Positions 23,020-34,731 of a stretch of DNA of 64,000 nucleotides are shown one piece after another. Both the position numbers and the translations under genes were made by a program. The stretch lies in assembly GCA_047967505.1 (NCBI GenBank), contig CM106538.1; one strand, given 5' to 3'. Numbering within the stretch: the first letter of the stretch is position 1; each line of letters opens with the position of its first letter. The notes beneath the pieces are model-generated. The model made no database searches, was not told where the DNA came from, and saw only the letters and a list, made by a program, of their open reading frames with translations. This stretch comes from Dipteris shenzhenensis. Its lineage: Eukaryota > Polypodiophyta > Polypodiopsida > Gleicheniales.

Positions 23020-24385
23020 TTGTTTATGGTGCAGCACATGACCAATTATGTGACAAGTGTAGAAGAAAGCAAAGATGTGTGGTATGTTGACTCAGGTGTG
23101 TCAAGCCACATGACAGGTGATGCAGAATGGATGCAAGATGCAAGGAAAATGAAAAAACCAAGATTTGTAGAGACTGGTGATGATACTGCACATCCTATTG
23201 TGCAGATTGGTAAAATTTCTTTGTCTATGCAGGATGGGAAAAGGAAATACCTGTCTGATGTATTTCATGTTCCGAACATCACGAAGAACCTAGTTTCTAT
23301 TGATCAAATGGTTGAGCTGGGCTTGCAGGTCAGATTTAATCCTCATGGATGCTTTGCTGAGGATATGAAAAATAAAGGTCGCTTGATAGCAAAAGGGAAG
23401 AAGAAGGTCAGGATGTTTACGTTGGATGCAGACATGCTTGAATTGAGTGCAGCAATGTTTGCATATGGGACTGGTGTAGTTGCAGATATTGATATTTGGC
23501 ATAAATGCATTGGTCATGTTAATGTACAGTGACTTAAATCAATGCAGGCCCAAAATATTGTTGTAGGATTGCCCAAGTTCAAGGTTTCAGAAATGCATAA
23601 GATATGTGAAGCCTATCAATTTGGAAAACAGGCAAGGAAACCATTTCCTAGACATGTTCAACAGAGTAAGAGGCCATTGGAATTAATACACTTTGATGTA
23701 TGGACTACTAAAGCTGCATCTATTGGAGGTTGTCATTATTTTGTCACTTTTATTGATGACTACAACAGAAAAGTTTGGGTGTATTTTATGAAAAAGAAAA
23801 GTGAAGTGCTTGGACATTTCAAAGCCTTTAAATCTATGGTTGAAAAAGAAACAGGCTTGCAAATAAAATGCCTAAGGTCATGCCCAAGGTTAGATGGAGG
23901 GGGAGAGTACCTCTCAAATGAGTTTGCAAGGTTCTTGTAGGAGCATGGCATAAAGCAACAATATTCATGCAGTCATACCCCACAGCAAAATGGACTTGCA
24001 GAAAGGAAAAACAGGCATATTGGAGAGGTATCTCGTGCCATGCTCAATGAAAAAGACCTGCCAGATTTTTATTGGGCTGAAGCAGTTGCTACAGCAGTCT
24101 ACATAATGAACAAGACTGCCACTACAGCGATACATGGCATGACACCAGAGGAGAGGTATATACTAGTAGGAAACCAGATATTTCTCATTTGAAAGTTTTT
24201 GGTTGCATGCCTATGTTCATGTGCCAGATGAGTTGAGATCCAAGTTGGATCCAAAAGCTGAGAAGTGCATTTTTATTGGTTATTCTCTACAACGAAAAGG
24301 GTATAGATGCTATAGTCCTTCTACTCGTAAGTTTATAGTGAGCAGAGATGTTGTTTTTGATGAGATGAGCAACTAGTATAAACCA
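23020..24385 (+). pseudogene. pol: A4 protease and integrase (broken)
   Basis: 23020-23532: aspartic protease motif as DSGVSSH (family A8 has DSGASNH), then the pre-integrase segment IWHKCIGHVNVQ, ended by TGA (CGA in A3). 23542-23940: integrase core with HFDVWTT (first Asp), FVTFIDDY, GGGEYLSN; the second acidic site is disturbed by an insertion (RSCPRLDGGGEY). After a TAG at 23938 the frame continues with HTPQQNGLAERKNR, holding the third catalytic residue Glu. Frameshifts near 24160 and 24205 break the C-terminal part. A deletion at about 24390 removes the linker to RT. Confidence 0.88.
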
Positions 24386-26231
24386 GTTTATTGGACCTGT
24401 AGTGTCCTCTAGCAACAGTTCACATACTTCGCCATGGACAGGCAGATTGAGATCAGGAGAATCTCCTCAAAGTAATGTAGATAGTGGTATGTAGGTATCA
24501 CGAAAAGGAAAAGAGAAAGTAGATCAGCCCATGGTTGATGTTAATGCAGGTCACTCTTATGTGGATGGTGAATCTAGTGGCTCAGAACATAGCATTGATG
24601 ATGAGTTGGTTATTCCTTCTATTGTTACACCTAGAGTCAGGAAGACAAGGGATGTTTTGAGAGCACCTGGTAGTGAGCGTATTTTGCATAGGTCTACTAG
24701 AGTCAAGTATCCTATGGATAGGCTGAAATATGATGGATTTGCAGCCATTCACTATGCCTACATGGTCAAAGTGATACAAGAACCAGAACCCACTTCTTTT
24801 GAGCAAGCCATGGAAAAAGAAAAATGGGAGAAAGCCATGGATGAAGAAAGGGATGCCTTGGAAGTTAATGCTACATGGGAATTGGTGCCTTTGCCTAAAG
24901 ACAAGAATGCAATTGGATGCAAGTGGGTCTATAAGGTAAAGCACAATGCAGATGGTTCTATGAGTAGATACAAGGCAAGATTAGTTCTCAAGGGGTATGC
25001 ACAAACATATGACATTGATTATGAAGAAACATTCAGTTTGGTTGCAAGGATGGCAACTGTGAGAGCAGTCATTGCTATGGTTGCATCGAAGGGATGGTCT
25101 TTACATCAGATGGATGTAAAGAATGCCTTCTTGCATGGTGATTTGCAAGAAGAGGTCTATATGGAGCAGCCACCAGGTTATGTGCATGCTGTTCATCCTG
25201 AGTTTGTTTGCAAGTTGAAGAAACCCTTGTATGGCTTGAAGCAAGCACCCAGAGCATGGTTTGACAAGATAGGATAGTATCTTGTCACTATTGGCTTTTA
25301 GATTTCCATGACAGATTTCTCACTTTATGTGAGAAAAATAGAGAAAGGTATTATGTTGCTTGTCCTTTATGTTGATGATTTAATCATCACAGGTGATAGT
25401 GATAAAGATATCCTTCATGTGAAAATGCAATTAAAGCAGAAGTTTGAGATGAAGGATTTGGGAGAGCTGCGTTACTTCTTGGGCATTGAGGTGATTAGAT
25501 TCACAAGTGGGATATGGCTCTTACAGAGGCAGTATGGATTGGACATGCTGTCCAAATATGGGATGACATGTTGTAAGCCTATTTTAGTTCCTTTGGAGCA
25601 GAATGTGAAGTTGAGTGCAGATGCAGGTGAGCTTCTGGAAGATCCTACTATGTACAGATGCATAGTAGGAAGTTTGATTTATATGACTATTACCAGGCCA
25701 GATTTGAGCTATGCTATTGGGTTGGTAAGTTAGTTTATGCACGCTCCAAGGAAACCGCATTTGGATGCAGCTAGATGCATACTGAGGTATGTGTATTTCT
25801 GATAGACGATCTACCAGTGGATATGTGTTTTCTTTTGGGAGTGCTGTAGTCATTTGGAGTAGCAAGAAACAGCCTACAGTTGCCTTATCAAGCACAGAGG
25901 CTAAATACAGGGGTGCAGCAATGGCTGCATGTTAGGAAGCTTGGTTGCATAAGCTGCTTTATGATATGCATCAGCAGTCTACAGATGGGCCAGTTGTCAT
26001 TTATTGTGACAACATGAGCAGTATACACTTGGCAAATAACCTAGTCTATCATGCTAGAACAAAGCACATTAAGGTGCATTACCACTATGTGTGGGAGAAG
26101 GTTCTAGTAGGTTTTATTGATCTAGTTTATGTCAGCACAGAGGATCAGGTAGCTGACATATTCACGAAGGCATTGGGCATAGAGAAGCTGCACAAGTTCA
26201 GAGACCTCCTTGGTGTGCAGAAATTGGGATT
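24386..26231 (+). pseudogene. pol: A4 reverse transcriptase and RNase H (broken)
   Basis: 24531-25277 is a 248-codon open stretch of the RVT_2 type: [56 protein letters not shown], then TAG for CAG. 25308-25733 continues with the active-site motif YVDDLIITGDS and GSLIYMTITRPDLSYAIGLV. After a ~120-bp deletion, RNase H appears as [23 protein letters not shown] and CDNMSSIHLANN, ending at 26283. At least four stops interrupt it. Confidence 0.9.
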
Positions 26232-26246
26232 GAGCTCGAGGGGGAG
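26232..26246 (+). promoter_or_regulatory. A4 polypurine tract
   Basis: GAGCTCGAGGGGGAG directly before the TG of the 3' LTR; the start site of plus-strand DNA synthesis. The same tract, with one or two changes, precedes the 3' LTRs of A2 and A8. Confidence 0.9.
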
Positions 26247-26485
26247 TGTTGAGATATCGAGCTCCACTCGTGATATGCCAGAGTGACTGCTGTGAATTTA
26301 TGTCACCGACTTGTTAGCTGCAGCTGTGGTTGGTACATCGCCCATGAATAATAGCTAGATGACAACTCTCTTTAGTTAGTGGCTCAGTTAGTATGCCACC
26401 TAGGTTAGTTTATGTACTCTAGTTAGTGGCTCAGTTAGTATGCCACCTAGGTTCGTTGAGTTTGGTTTGAGACCCACATATAGGG
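26247..26485 (+). mobile_element. A4 3' LTR, first part
   Basis: The LTR is cut at ...CATATAGGG by insertion of B1. It contains a 47-bp internal tandem duplication (26373-26419 and 26420-26466; TAGTTAGTGGCTCAG starts each copy) that no other LTR here has. The remainder of the LTR is at 34569-34729. Confidence 0.93.
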
Positions 26486-26654
26486 TGAGAGTGCTCTCAA
26501 CGAAAGCAAGAATGGAAGAGGGAGAGAGAGAAACAGAGAGCCACAAGTTTTGGTGGGTGTAGAACCACCCTAATCTTCTTTTTCATTCATTTATATATGT
26601 GTTTGAGTATTGTACATAACTGGGGTGAAGGCACAGTGACCTTTAACCCCCACA
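26486..26654 (-). mobile_element. B1 3' LTR
   Basis: A 169-bp LTR; on the sense strand it starts TGTGGGGGTTAAAGG and ends GAGAGCACTCTCA. A TATA-like TATATAAATG lies mid-LTR. The adjacent minus-strand tract CCTTTAAGTGGGAGGT (26655-26670) is the likely polypurine tract. Confidence 0.93.
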
Positions 26655-26707
26655 ACCTCCCACTTAAAGGACAATGTGCCTTTAAGGGAGAACAGCCAGT
26701 GAGCATA

Positions 26708-27943
26708 CTATCCAATGCCTATCAATACACGACAATACTCAAATTGCTGACTAGGTAGACTCTTCGTCAGCATATCTGCAGGGTTATCATCTGTATGAAC
26801 CTTGACAAGCTCTATGCACTTGTCCTCAAGTACCTCCCTAATGAAATAGTACCTAACCTCAATGTGTTTGGTCTTTGCATGAAAGACCGGATTCCGTGCT
26901 AGCTGAATAGCACTCAGGGAATCACTATGCAATGTCGATACACCTGTATGAGTCCCCAAATCTCCCACTAGCCGATTAAGACATATAGCCTCCTTGCAGC
27001 CCTCTGTATGACTCAGTTTCACATATGGAGGCAATGGAGTACTCACTGCCTTCCCCCCCTCCATATTGAAACGTTGCAATACTTTTGTAACATACTCTTT
27101 TTGTGAAAGCCAAAGGAGTTTCCTACTCCGATCACGCGTGATGCGCATACCAAGAATATGACCTGCAAGTCCCAAATCCTTCATATCAAAGGCCTCATGC
27201 AACTTGGCCTTTAATGCATCTAGCACATAAGTATTCTTGCTAGCCAATAGCATATTATCCACATATAGTGCCAAGATTATCAGACTATTATCCTTATCCC
27301 TTTTAGTGTAGAGGTAGTGATCAATTTCACTCCTTCTAAAACCCTGGGGCCGAATGAAAGCATCAAACTTCTGATACCATTCTCTAGGTGCTTGCTTAAG
27401 ACCATAGAGACTCTTCTTCAGCTTGCAAACTAAATGCTCTTTGCCCTTTTCTTCAAAGCCTTCCGGCTGCACCATGTAAATTTCCTCATGCAAATCCCCA
27501 TGCAAGAAATGTGTCTTGACATCCATCTGCAAAAGATCCATATCCTCTGATGCCACTAGTCCAAGCATGCATCTAAGTGTGGTCATCTTCACAACCGGAG
27601 AGAATATCTCATCAAAGTCCACACCCTTCTCTTCCTTGAACCCTTTAGCAACCAAATGGGCCTTGTACCTAGGCACATCATCACCTGTGACCTTCATTTT
27701 GTAGATCCATTTACATGGCAATGCTTTCTTTCCATGTGGCAAAGAAACTAAGTCCCAAGTCTTATTCTTCATAAGTGAACTCATCTCTGATTGCATAGCA
27801 TACTCCCGCTTGTGTTGATCCTTGTGCATCATAGCCTCTCTGTAGCAAGAAGGCTCCCCGCAATCAGTAAGCATCACATAGTCTACCCCTGGAACAAACC
27901 TATCAGGCAGTCTAGACACTCTAGATGATCTTCTCAAGGGCAT
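26708..27943 (-). pseudogene. pol: B1 copy a: reverse transcriptase and RNase H
   Basis: An uninterrupted 411-codon frame. It has the RVT_2 region ([79 protein letters not shown]) with YVDN in place of the usual YVDD active site (ALYVDNMLLAS). It then jumps from PPYVKLSHT directly to EGCKEAICLNRLVGDL, the middle of RNase H. About 134 residues present in B2 are missing, so RNase H lacks its N-terminal half. It ends TDDNPADMLTKSLPSQQFEY. The frame is open but enzymatically dead. Confidence 0.9.
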
Positions 27944-27952
27944 TTTAGCTTG

Positions 27953-29491
27953 CTATCCCACCTGCATATCAGCCACATTTGGCTCATTATTTCCACCAAT
28001 AGATGATCCATCATCTACCCTTGATTGTATACCTATGGGAGTATTTGGTGGTACCATTTCTTGCACATTTGGTACATGGACAGCTTGCTGTCTATCAACA
28101 TATGGAGGTGGATTCATATCCTGGAAAGTGATTCTCCTCATTTCCACATCCCTCATGGGTGCCTTATGCATCTTCCTCTCATTGAAGACTACATCATGGC
28201 TGCATATGATCTTCTTTGCTTTTGGATCGCAGAGACGATAGCCCATCTCTCCACTTTCACCATAACCTAGAAAGATGCATTTCCTAGACTTAGGATCTAA
28301 CTTCTTTTGAAGCTCTTTTGGCACATGTGCATATGCCTCACACCCAAATATACGCAAATGAGAGTAAGAGGGCTTCTTGTCACTCCATGCCTCTTCAGGA
28401 ATACCACCATCCAAACTCTTACTAGGTGATCTATTGATCACATGCACTGCAGTCTTCATTGCCTTAGCCCAAAAACCACCAGAAAGACTTGCATTGGAAA
28501 GCATGCATTGCAACCTTTCTTGAATGGTACGGTTCATCTTTTCTAAAACTAGATTTTTCTCTGGAGTATGAGGGGATGTGAGCTCCCTCTTAATCCCATG
28601 TGTATCACAGAAATGCTAAAAGTCATGAGAGAGATACTCTCCACCATTGTTAGTCCGTAGGCATTTAAGCAATCTACCTGACTGATACTCAACCAAGGCT
28701 AGCCATTTCTGAAATACCTGGAGCACATCACTCTTCCAAGCTATAGCATAAGCCCACACTTTCCTAGTTGCATCATCAATGAATGTCACATAGTATTCAA
28801 CCCTGCCTAATGACCGTGTAGGCATGGGACCACATACGTCTGAATGCACCAAATCAAGCTTTTCAAACTCTTTCTTTCCCCTTATTTTATGGGCTGATTT
28901 AGTCTGCTTCCCATAGAGACAATGCTCACAAAATTCAAAATCAGAGAAACTTAAATGCGGTACATAACCCAAGCGGCATAAGAGTTTCATTCCATTCTGG
29001 CTCATGTGCCCCAACCTGCAATGCCACAAAGAAGTGCTTGGCTGCTCGGTTATTGCAACAACATGATCAAATACTCCTGATACATGTAAGGGATACAAAG
29101 TCCCACACTTGGTACCCCTGGCCAAAAGCATAGAGCCCTTCTGAATTTTCCAACTCTAAAAGCCAAAAGTGGTGTGAAAACGAGCATCATCTAGCTAACC
29201 CACTGAAATAAGACTCTTGGTCAACTTAGGCACATGTCTCACATGTTTCAAAATAAATGTAGACCCATTTGCAAAAGAAAACTTTATGTCACCTACTCCC
29301 ACTATGTCACATGCATAGTCATTTCCAAGATGCACACAACCTGTCTGTCCACTGTCATAAGTGGAGAACCATTCCCTATGGGGAGTGACATGGAATGAAG
29401 CACTAGAATCCAAAATCCAATCCTGGGAATATGCATCATCTGAAGTGGTAAGCAACTCTGCAGATAAACTAGACATGAACAGAACATCATT
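27953..29491 (-). pseudogene. pol: B1 copy a: integrase and protease
   Basis: 29476-29195 holds the protease region with DSSASFHVTPHREW (DSGASFH in B2, so the catalytic loop is changed). 29131-28616 holds LWHCRLGHMSQNGMKLL, then integrase core LVHSDVCGPMPTRSLG, YVTFIDDATRKVWAY and RTNNGGEYLSHDF (usual Asp in RTDNGG replaced by Asn). 28537-27953 holds the C-terminal part with NRTIQERLQCMLSNASLSGG, FGCEAYAHVPKELQKKLDPK. Stops separate the pieces. The left edge at 29488-29492 is the duplication junction. Confidence 0.88.
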
Positions 29492-32117
29492 GTCAGCATA
29501 TCTGCAGGGTTATCATCTGTATGAACCTTGACAAGCTCTATGCACTTGTCCTCAAATACCTCCCTGATGAAATAGTACCTAACCTCAATGTGTTTGGTCT
29601 TTGCATGAAAGACCGGATTCCGTGCTAGCTGAATAGCACTCATGGAATCACTATGCAATGTTGATACACCTGTATGAGTCCCCAAATCTCCCACTAGCTG
29701 ATCAAGCCATATAGCCTCCTTGCAGCCCTTTGTATGACTCAGTTTCACATATGGAGGCAATGGAGTACTCACTACCTTCCCCCCCTCCATATTGAAACGC
29801 TGCAATACTTTTGTAACATACTCTTTTTGTGAAAGCCAAAGGAGTTTCCTACTCCGATCACGTGTGATGCGCATACCATGAATATGACCTGCAAGTCCCA
29901 AATCCTTCATATCAAAGGCCTCATGCAACTTGTCCTTTAATGCATCTAGCTCATAAGTATTCTTGCTAGCCAATAGCATATCATCCACATATAGTGCCAG
30001 GATTATCAGGCTATTATCCTTAGCCCTTTTAGTGTAGATGTAGTGATCAATTTCACTCCTTCTAAAACCCTGGGACAAATGAAAGCATCAAACTTCTAAT
30101 ACCATTCTCTAGGCACTTGCTTAAGACCATAGAGACTCTTCTTCAGCTTGCAAACTAAATGCTCTTTGCCCTTTTCTTCAAAGCCTTTTGGCTGCACCAT
30201 GTAAATTTCCTCATGCAAATCCCCATGCAAGAAAGCTGTCTTGACATCCATCTACATAAGCTCCATATCCTTTGATGCCACTAGTCCAGGCATGCATCTA
30301 AGTGTGGTCATCTTCACAAATGGAGAGAATATCTCATCAAAGTCCACACCCTTCTCTTGCTTGAATCCTTTAGCGTGTCCAAACAGGCCTTGTACCTAGG
30401 CACATCTTCACCTGTGACCTTCATCTTGTAGACCCATTTACATGGCAATGCTTTCTTTCCATGTGCCAAAGAAACCAAGTCCCAAGTCTTATTCTTCATA
30501 AGTGAACTCATCTCTGATTGCATAGCATACTCCCACTTGCATTGATCCTCGCACATCATAGCCTCTCTGTAGCAAGAAGGCTCCCCGCAATCAGTAAGCA
30601 TCACATAGTCTACCCATGGAACAAACCTATCAGGCGGTCTAGACACTTTAGATGATCTTCTCAATGGCATTTTAGCTTGCTATCCCACTTGCATATCAGC
30701 CACATTTGGCTCATCGTTTTCACCAATAGCATCCATCATCTACCCTTGATTGCATACCTGTGGGAGTATTTGGCGGTACCATTTCTTGCACATTTGGTGC
30801 ATGGACAGCTTACTGTCTATCAGCATATGCAGGTGGATTCACATCCTGGATAGTGATTCTCCTCATTTCCACATCCCTCATGGGTGCCTTATGCATCTTC
30901 TTCTCATTGAAGACTACATCATGGCTGCGTTTGATCTTCTTTACTTCTGGATCGCAGAGACGATAGCCTATCTCTCCACTTTCACCATAACCCAGAAAGA
31001 TGCATTTCCTAGACTTAGGATCTAACTTCTTTCGAAGCTTTTCTGGCACATGTGCATATGCCTCACACCCAAATATATGCAAATGAGAGTAAGAGGGCTT
31101 CTTGCTACTCCATGTCTCTTCAGGAATACCACCATCCAAACTCTTACTAGGTGATCTATTGATCACATGCACTACAGTCTTCATTGCCTCAGCCCAAAAA
31201 CCACCAGAAAGACTTGCATTGGAAAGCATGCATTGCAACCTTTCTTGAATGGTACGGTTCATCTTTTCTGCAACTCGATTTTGCTTTGGAGTACAAGGGG
31301 ATGTGAGCTCCCTCTTAATCCCATGTGTATCATAGAAATGCTAAAAGTCATGAGAAAGATACTCTCCACCATTGTCAGTCTGTCGGCATTTAAGCGTTCT
31401 ACTTGACTAATTCTCAACCAAGGCCAGCCATTTCTGAAAGACCTAGAGCACATCACTCTTCCGAGCTATAGCATAAGCCCACACTTTCCTAGTTGCATCA
31501 TCAATGAATGTCACATAGTATTCAGCCCTGCCTAATGACCATGTAGGCATGGGACCACATACATCTGAATGCACCAAATCAAGCTTTTCAAACTCTTTCT
31601 TTCCCCTTCTTTTATGGGCTGATTTAGTCTGCTTCCCATAGAGACAGTGCTCACAAAATTCAAAATCAGAGAAACTCAAATGCAGTACATAACCCAAATG
31701 GCATAAGAGTTTCATTCCATTCTGGCTCCCACACTTGGCACCCCTGGCCAAAAGCATAGAGCCCTTCGAAATTTTCCAACTCTGAAAGCCAAAAGTGGTG
31801 TGAAAACCAGCATCATCTAGCTGACCCACTGAAATAAGACTCTTGGTCAACTTAGGCACATGTCTCACATGTTTCAAAATAAATGCAAACCCATTTGTAA
31901 AATAAAACTTTATGTCACCTACTCCCACTATGTCACATGCATAGTCATTTCCAAGATGCACACAACCTGTCTTTCCACTGTCATAAGTGGAGAACCATTC
32001 CCTATCGGGAGTAACATGGAATGAAGCACCAGAATCCAAAATCCAATCCTAGGAATATGCATCATCTGAAGTGGTAAGCGAATCTGCAGATAAACTAGAC
32101 ATGAAGAGAACGTCATT
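29492..32117 (-). pseudogene. pol: B1 copy b: protease to RNase H
   Basis: Second copy of the 26766-29491 segment, in the same orientation. 32039-31443: protease DSGASFHVTPDREW, then integrase core with LVHSDVCGPMPTWSLG; a ~110-bp deletion near 31728 removes LWHCRLGHM. 31262-30810: integrase C-terminal part. 30670-30314: start of RT. 30078-29492: RT end with ALYVDDMLLAS (active site intact here), the same KLSHT to GCKEAI deletion junction as copy a, then RNase H. Frames are broken near 30060-30110 and 30375. Confidence 0.9.
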
Positions 32118-32945
32118 GTCACTATCATGTGTGACTGCATTGATCTCCTCGATCTTCACTTTTCCTTTGTCCTCCCTTGGACTCTCTTCCTTTTGATTTG
32201 CACCCCAATTTGCATTCTTTTTCTTATCCTTTTGCTCTCTTTTCAGCTTGTAGCAATCCTTTTTCATATGGCCCTTCTTGCCACAGTGGTAACACTCAAT
32301 GTTCCGTGCCCTGGATTTGCTACGAGACTTCCCTCTTTCTTGGGACTTTCCCTTGGACTATGATCTACCTCTTTGCACATTTAAGGCTGCATCCTACTTG
32401 TTGCCATCCATAGACTTTCGTCTAATCTCCTCAGCCAACAAGCTACCCACAACATCATCAAATTTCAGTACTCCACTAGGTGCAAAGTTACTGACAGCTG
32501 TACGGAAGGTATCCCATGAGGATGGCAATGAACATAAGAGAAATATTGCCTTAGTCTCCTCATTCAAGTGAGAAGCAATGGAGACCCCTTCCTTCATCTG
32601 CAGCTCAAACAACCTCTTCATGAGGTAATCTTTATTAGAGGTAGTTTCCTTTTCATAAGTGGCATACACTTTCTTCCACAAATCTTCCGTAGTCTGCTCA
32701 TTTATTGTGGTGAAATAAAATGACTCTACAAGATGAAGTCGAATAGTAGATTTTGCTAATGCATCCAACTCATTCCAATCATCCTCAGACATATTTGCAA
32801 GCTTAGCTTCAATCCTTGCCAAGGGTTTAATCTGCTTCTTTTGAAAAAGCACATCCCTTATCTGTTCTTTCCATAAAGAAAAGTTTGTCCCATCAAACTT
32901 TTTAATGCTAAAAATCTCCTTTTCAGACATGGAAGAGGATGCCAT
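32118..32945 (-). pseudogene. gag: B1 gag
   Basis: ATG at 32945: MASSSMSEKEIFSIKKFDG, TNFSLWKEQIRDVLFQKKQI, KSTIRLHLVESFYFTTINEQ, LPSSWDTFRTAVSNFAPSGV, typical of copia Gag (UBN2 type). Between HLNE and ETKAIFLL about 17 residues present in B2 are deleted. The frame stops at TAG (CAG in B2) at about 32392. Further on, a zinc knuckle is readable near 32240-32300, followed by KKDCYKLKREQKDKKKNANW. Intact versions of this protein package element RNA; this one could not. Confidence 0.9.
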
Positions 32946-34385
32946 GATGCAAATGAAGCAAAAATCCCAAATGCTAGTGCCTATAAGAGAGAATCACACC
33001 AAATACCAGGTGCGCCCAAATGTGTATGCCACAATAGACTGAAATATCACCAAAACTCAAAAGCATCAAAAGATGCAGCTGACTCAGGTGCATGTACAAT
33101 GCATCCATATGAGCAAATCTGGCCCAAAAGAAAATGCCAACTGCAATGGCAACCCAAAATGCCAATAAGTGCCAAATGACTCAAGTATAAACACCATCCA
33201 CTGGCATATGCATTAATAATATCTCATCCAAGAGAGCATAGCACTATTAGTGCATCACTTGCAATGTGTCAAAGCTGTCCCTCAGCATAAAATAGCATCC
33301 ATGTGCAAAGCGTCCATAAAAATAGCATCCCATAAGGCAATTTGGGCCTGTCAGTGCATCCAATAAGGATTGCAATGCATCTAGATGGCCTATAAATCAT
33401 CCACTACAACCCAGTGCACACCACGAATGAGCGCACACTGCCCAAACTACATTCAAAGTGATCTGCATAAGGTATGCTCAAGAAATCATAGTCCCACAGT
33501 AATGGCCGCTACTAAAAATAGAACCTGAGATGCCTCAAAACATGGGTGCCATTGCATAATCGGACTGAGCAAGAAAATATGCAAATATCTCTCTTCTGCC
33601 GAAACTCCAAAATCCCAACCGATGAGTGAGAAATGGGTCAACTCTTATCCACTGCCCTGTGGCATAAATCTAAGGTTTCAAAACCTTGGAATGAAAAATG
33701 CATAACAGAGAGATGAAATCGAATACATAGAGATCTATAACTCCGAAAATCCTCCACCGAATCGCATAAGAACTGACAGGTAGGGGTCTTTGGGCATCCG
33801 AAATGCAATGGGATAGACGGTTTTGGAAACTGTGGTCTCAATCACTGGGTCCAACACATGGACTGAAAAACCTTTTTGGAAACAGAGCTGTTTGTAAACT
33901 CCACCGGAGTGCGAATGATGAGCAACATAGAAGTTTTAGGACTCCTGAGTCCACCAAAACTGATAGATCTGCAAATGGTTACTCCAAACTTGAGTTCCAA
34001 CACCTGGGCAAAAAAACGTAGAAACTGACACAGTGAGTCAGAAATCCAATGAAATGATCCCAGATTCAAGAATGAAGGTGTTTCCAAGCTCTTGAAGTGA
34101 AGTGGACACCATAAGCAAGCAATAGTTGCCTCTACAAGTCAATATGGAGTCTCTATCATCGAACGGAACAGGAAAAAGCTCAAAAAATGACTTTTTCTTT
34201 GAAAACACTTAACAGGCTCTCAAAACCACTTCGCAAAGCCAAAGTGACTTTTCCAAAGGCTCCTCCAAGGTCTCTACACACTCGGATGCAAGTAAAGTCA
34301 CCCACAAAGCTTCCCACAGAGCTTCTCCTTCCTCCCACAGAGCTGTTGAGCTTCAAGCATTCACGCATGCTCAGCTAGATCACCC
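32946..34385 (-). other. B1 5' leader (about 1.44 kb)
   Basis: Lies between the primer-binding site and the gag ATG. It has no long frame and no recognised domain, but matches the B2 leader (46195-47619) along its whole length with only scattered changes. Long leaders can carry packaging or dimerisation signals or captured host sequence; nothing seen here tells which. Confidence 0.85.
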
Positions 34386-34401
34386 GGGCTCTAATACAAG
34401 T
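34386..34401 (-). promoter_or_regulatory. B1 primer-binding site (decayed)
   Basis: Minus strand reads ACTTGTATTAGAGCCC against ACTGGTATCAGAGCCC in B2: the initiator tRNA-Met site with two changes. Confidence 0.85.
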
Positions 34402-34568
34402 TGAGAGTGCTCTCAACGGAAGCAAGAATGGAAGAGGAGAGAGAGAAACAGAGAGCCACAAGTTTTGGTGGGTGCAAAACCACACTAATCTTCTTTTTTA
34501 TGCATTTATATATGTGTTTGAGTATTGTACATAACCGGGTAAAGGCACAGTGAGCTTTAACCCCCACA
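34402..34568 (-). mobile_element. B1 5' LTR
   Basis: A 167-bp LTR on the minus strand, TGTGGGGGTTAAAGC to GAGAGCACTCTCA. The sense-strand TATATAAATG lies about 85 bp before its end and is the probable promoter. The LTR end plus one base makes a short inverted repeat, TTGAGAG and CTCTCAA. Confidence 0.93.
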
Positions 34569-34729
34569 AAGGTTTCATCTATTCCTTTTTGTATGAGAGA
34601 GAGTTTTTTGGCTTTCACAACTAAGAAGAGGAAAACTGTTTTCAGCCTCCACCTTTGTGTGTATTCCCCCATTGTGTATGTGACAAAGGTGCAAGTGAGA
34701 CTCCTTACCTCTCTCCCACTCTCCTCACA
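34569..34729 (+). mobile_element. A4 3' LTR, second part
   Basis: Resumes at AAGGTTTCATCTATTCC, with the first bases being the target duplication made by B1, and runs to CTCCTCACA. It is followed by AGGTGATGATACTGC, where A3 resumes. It shares the GTATGAGAGAGAGTTTTTTG variant with the A4 5' LTR. Confidence 0.93.
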
Positions 34730-34731
34730 AG

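Larger units (their letters stand above)
26486..34568 (-). mobile_element. Family B copia, copy B1, with internal duplication
   Basis: Minus-strand element bounded by LTRs 34402-34568 (5') and 26486-26654 (3'). Flanks TAGGG and AAGGT are a degenerate 5-bp target duplication inside the A4 LTR. Sense-strand order: LTR, PBS, long leader, gag (from 32945), protease, integrase, RT, RNase H (copy b, to 29492), then protease to RNase H again (copy a, 29491-26708), PPT, LTR. A 2.7-kb segment is therefore present twice. Both copies share a ~400-bp deletion between RT and RNase H, so the deletion came first. Confidence 0.93.
21439..34729 (+). mobile_element. Family A copia, copy A4, with nested B1
   Basis: Most complete family A copy: 5' LTR 21439-21795, PBS 21796, leader, gag, pol, PPT 26232-26246, 3' LTR 26247-26485 interrupted by B1 (26486-34568) and finished at 34569-34729. 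It is inserted in the protease region of A3. Over the first ~230 bp the two LTRs differ by about a dozen substitutions by eye, so it is not a recent insertion. Internal deletions lie near 24390 (about 90 bp) and 25795 (about 120 bp). Confidence 0.94.

Noticed and set aside
32946-34385. Captured host exon in the family B leader
   Set aside because: Only short frames and no recognisable protein; conservation with B2 is explained by shared descent of the element.
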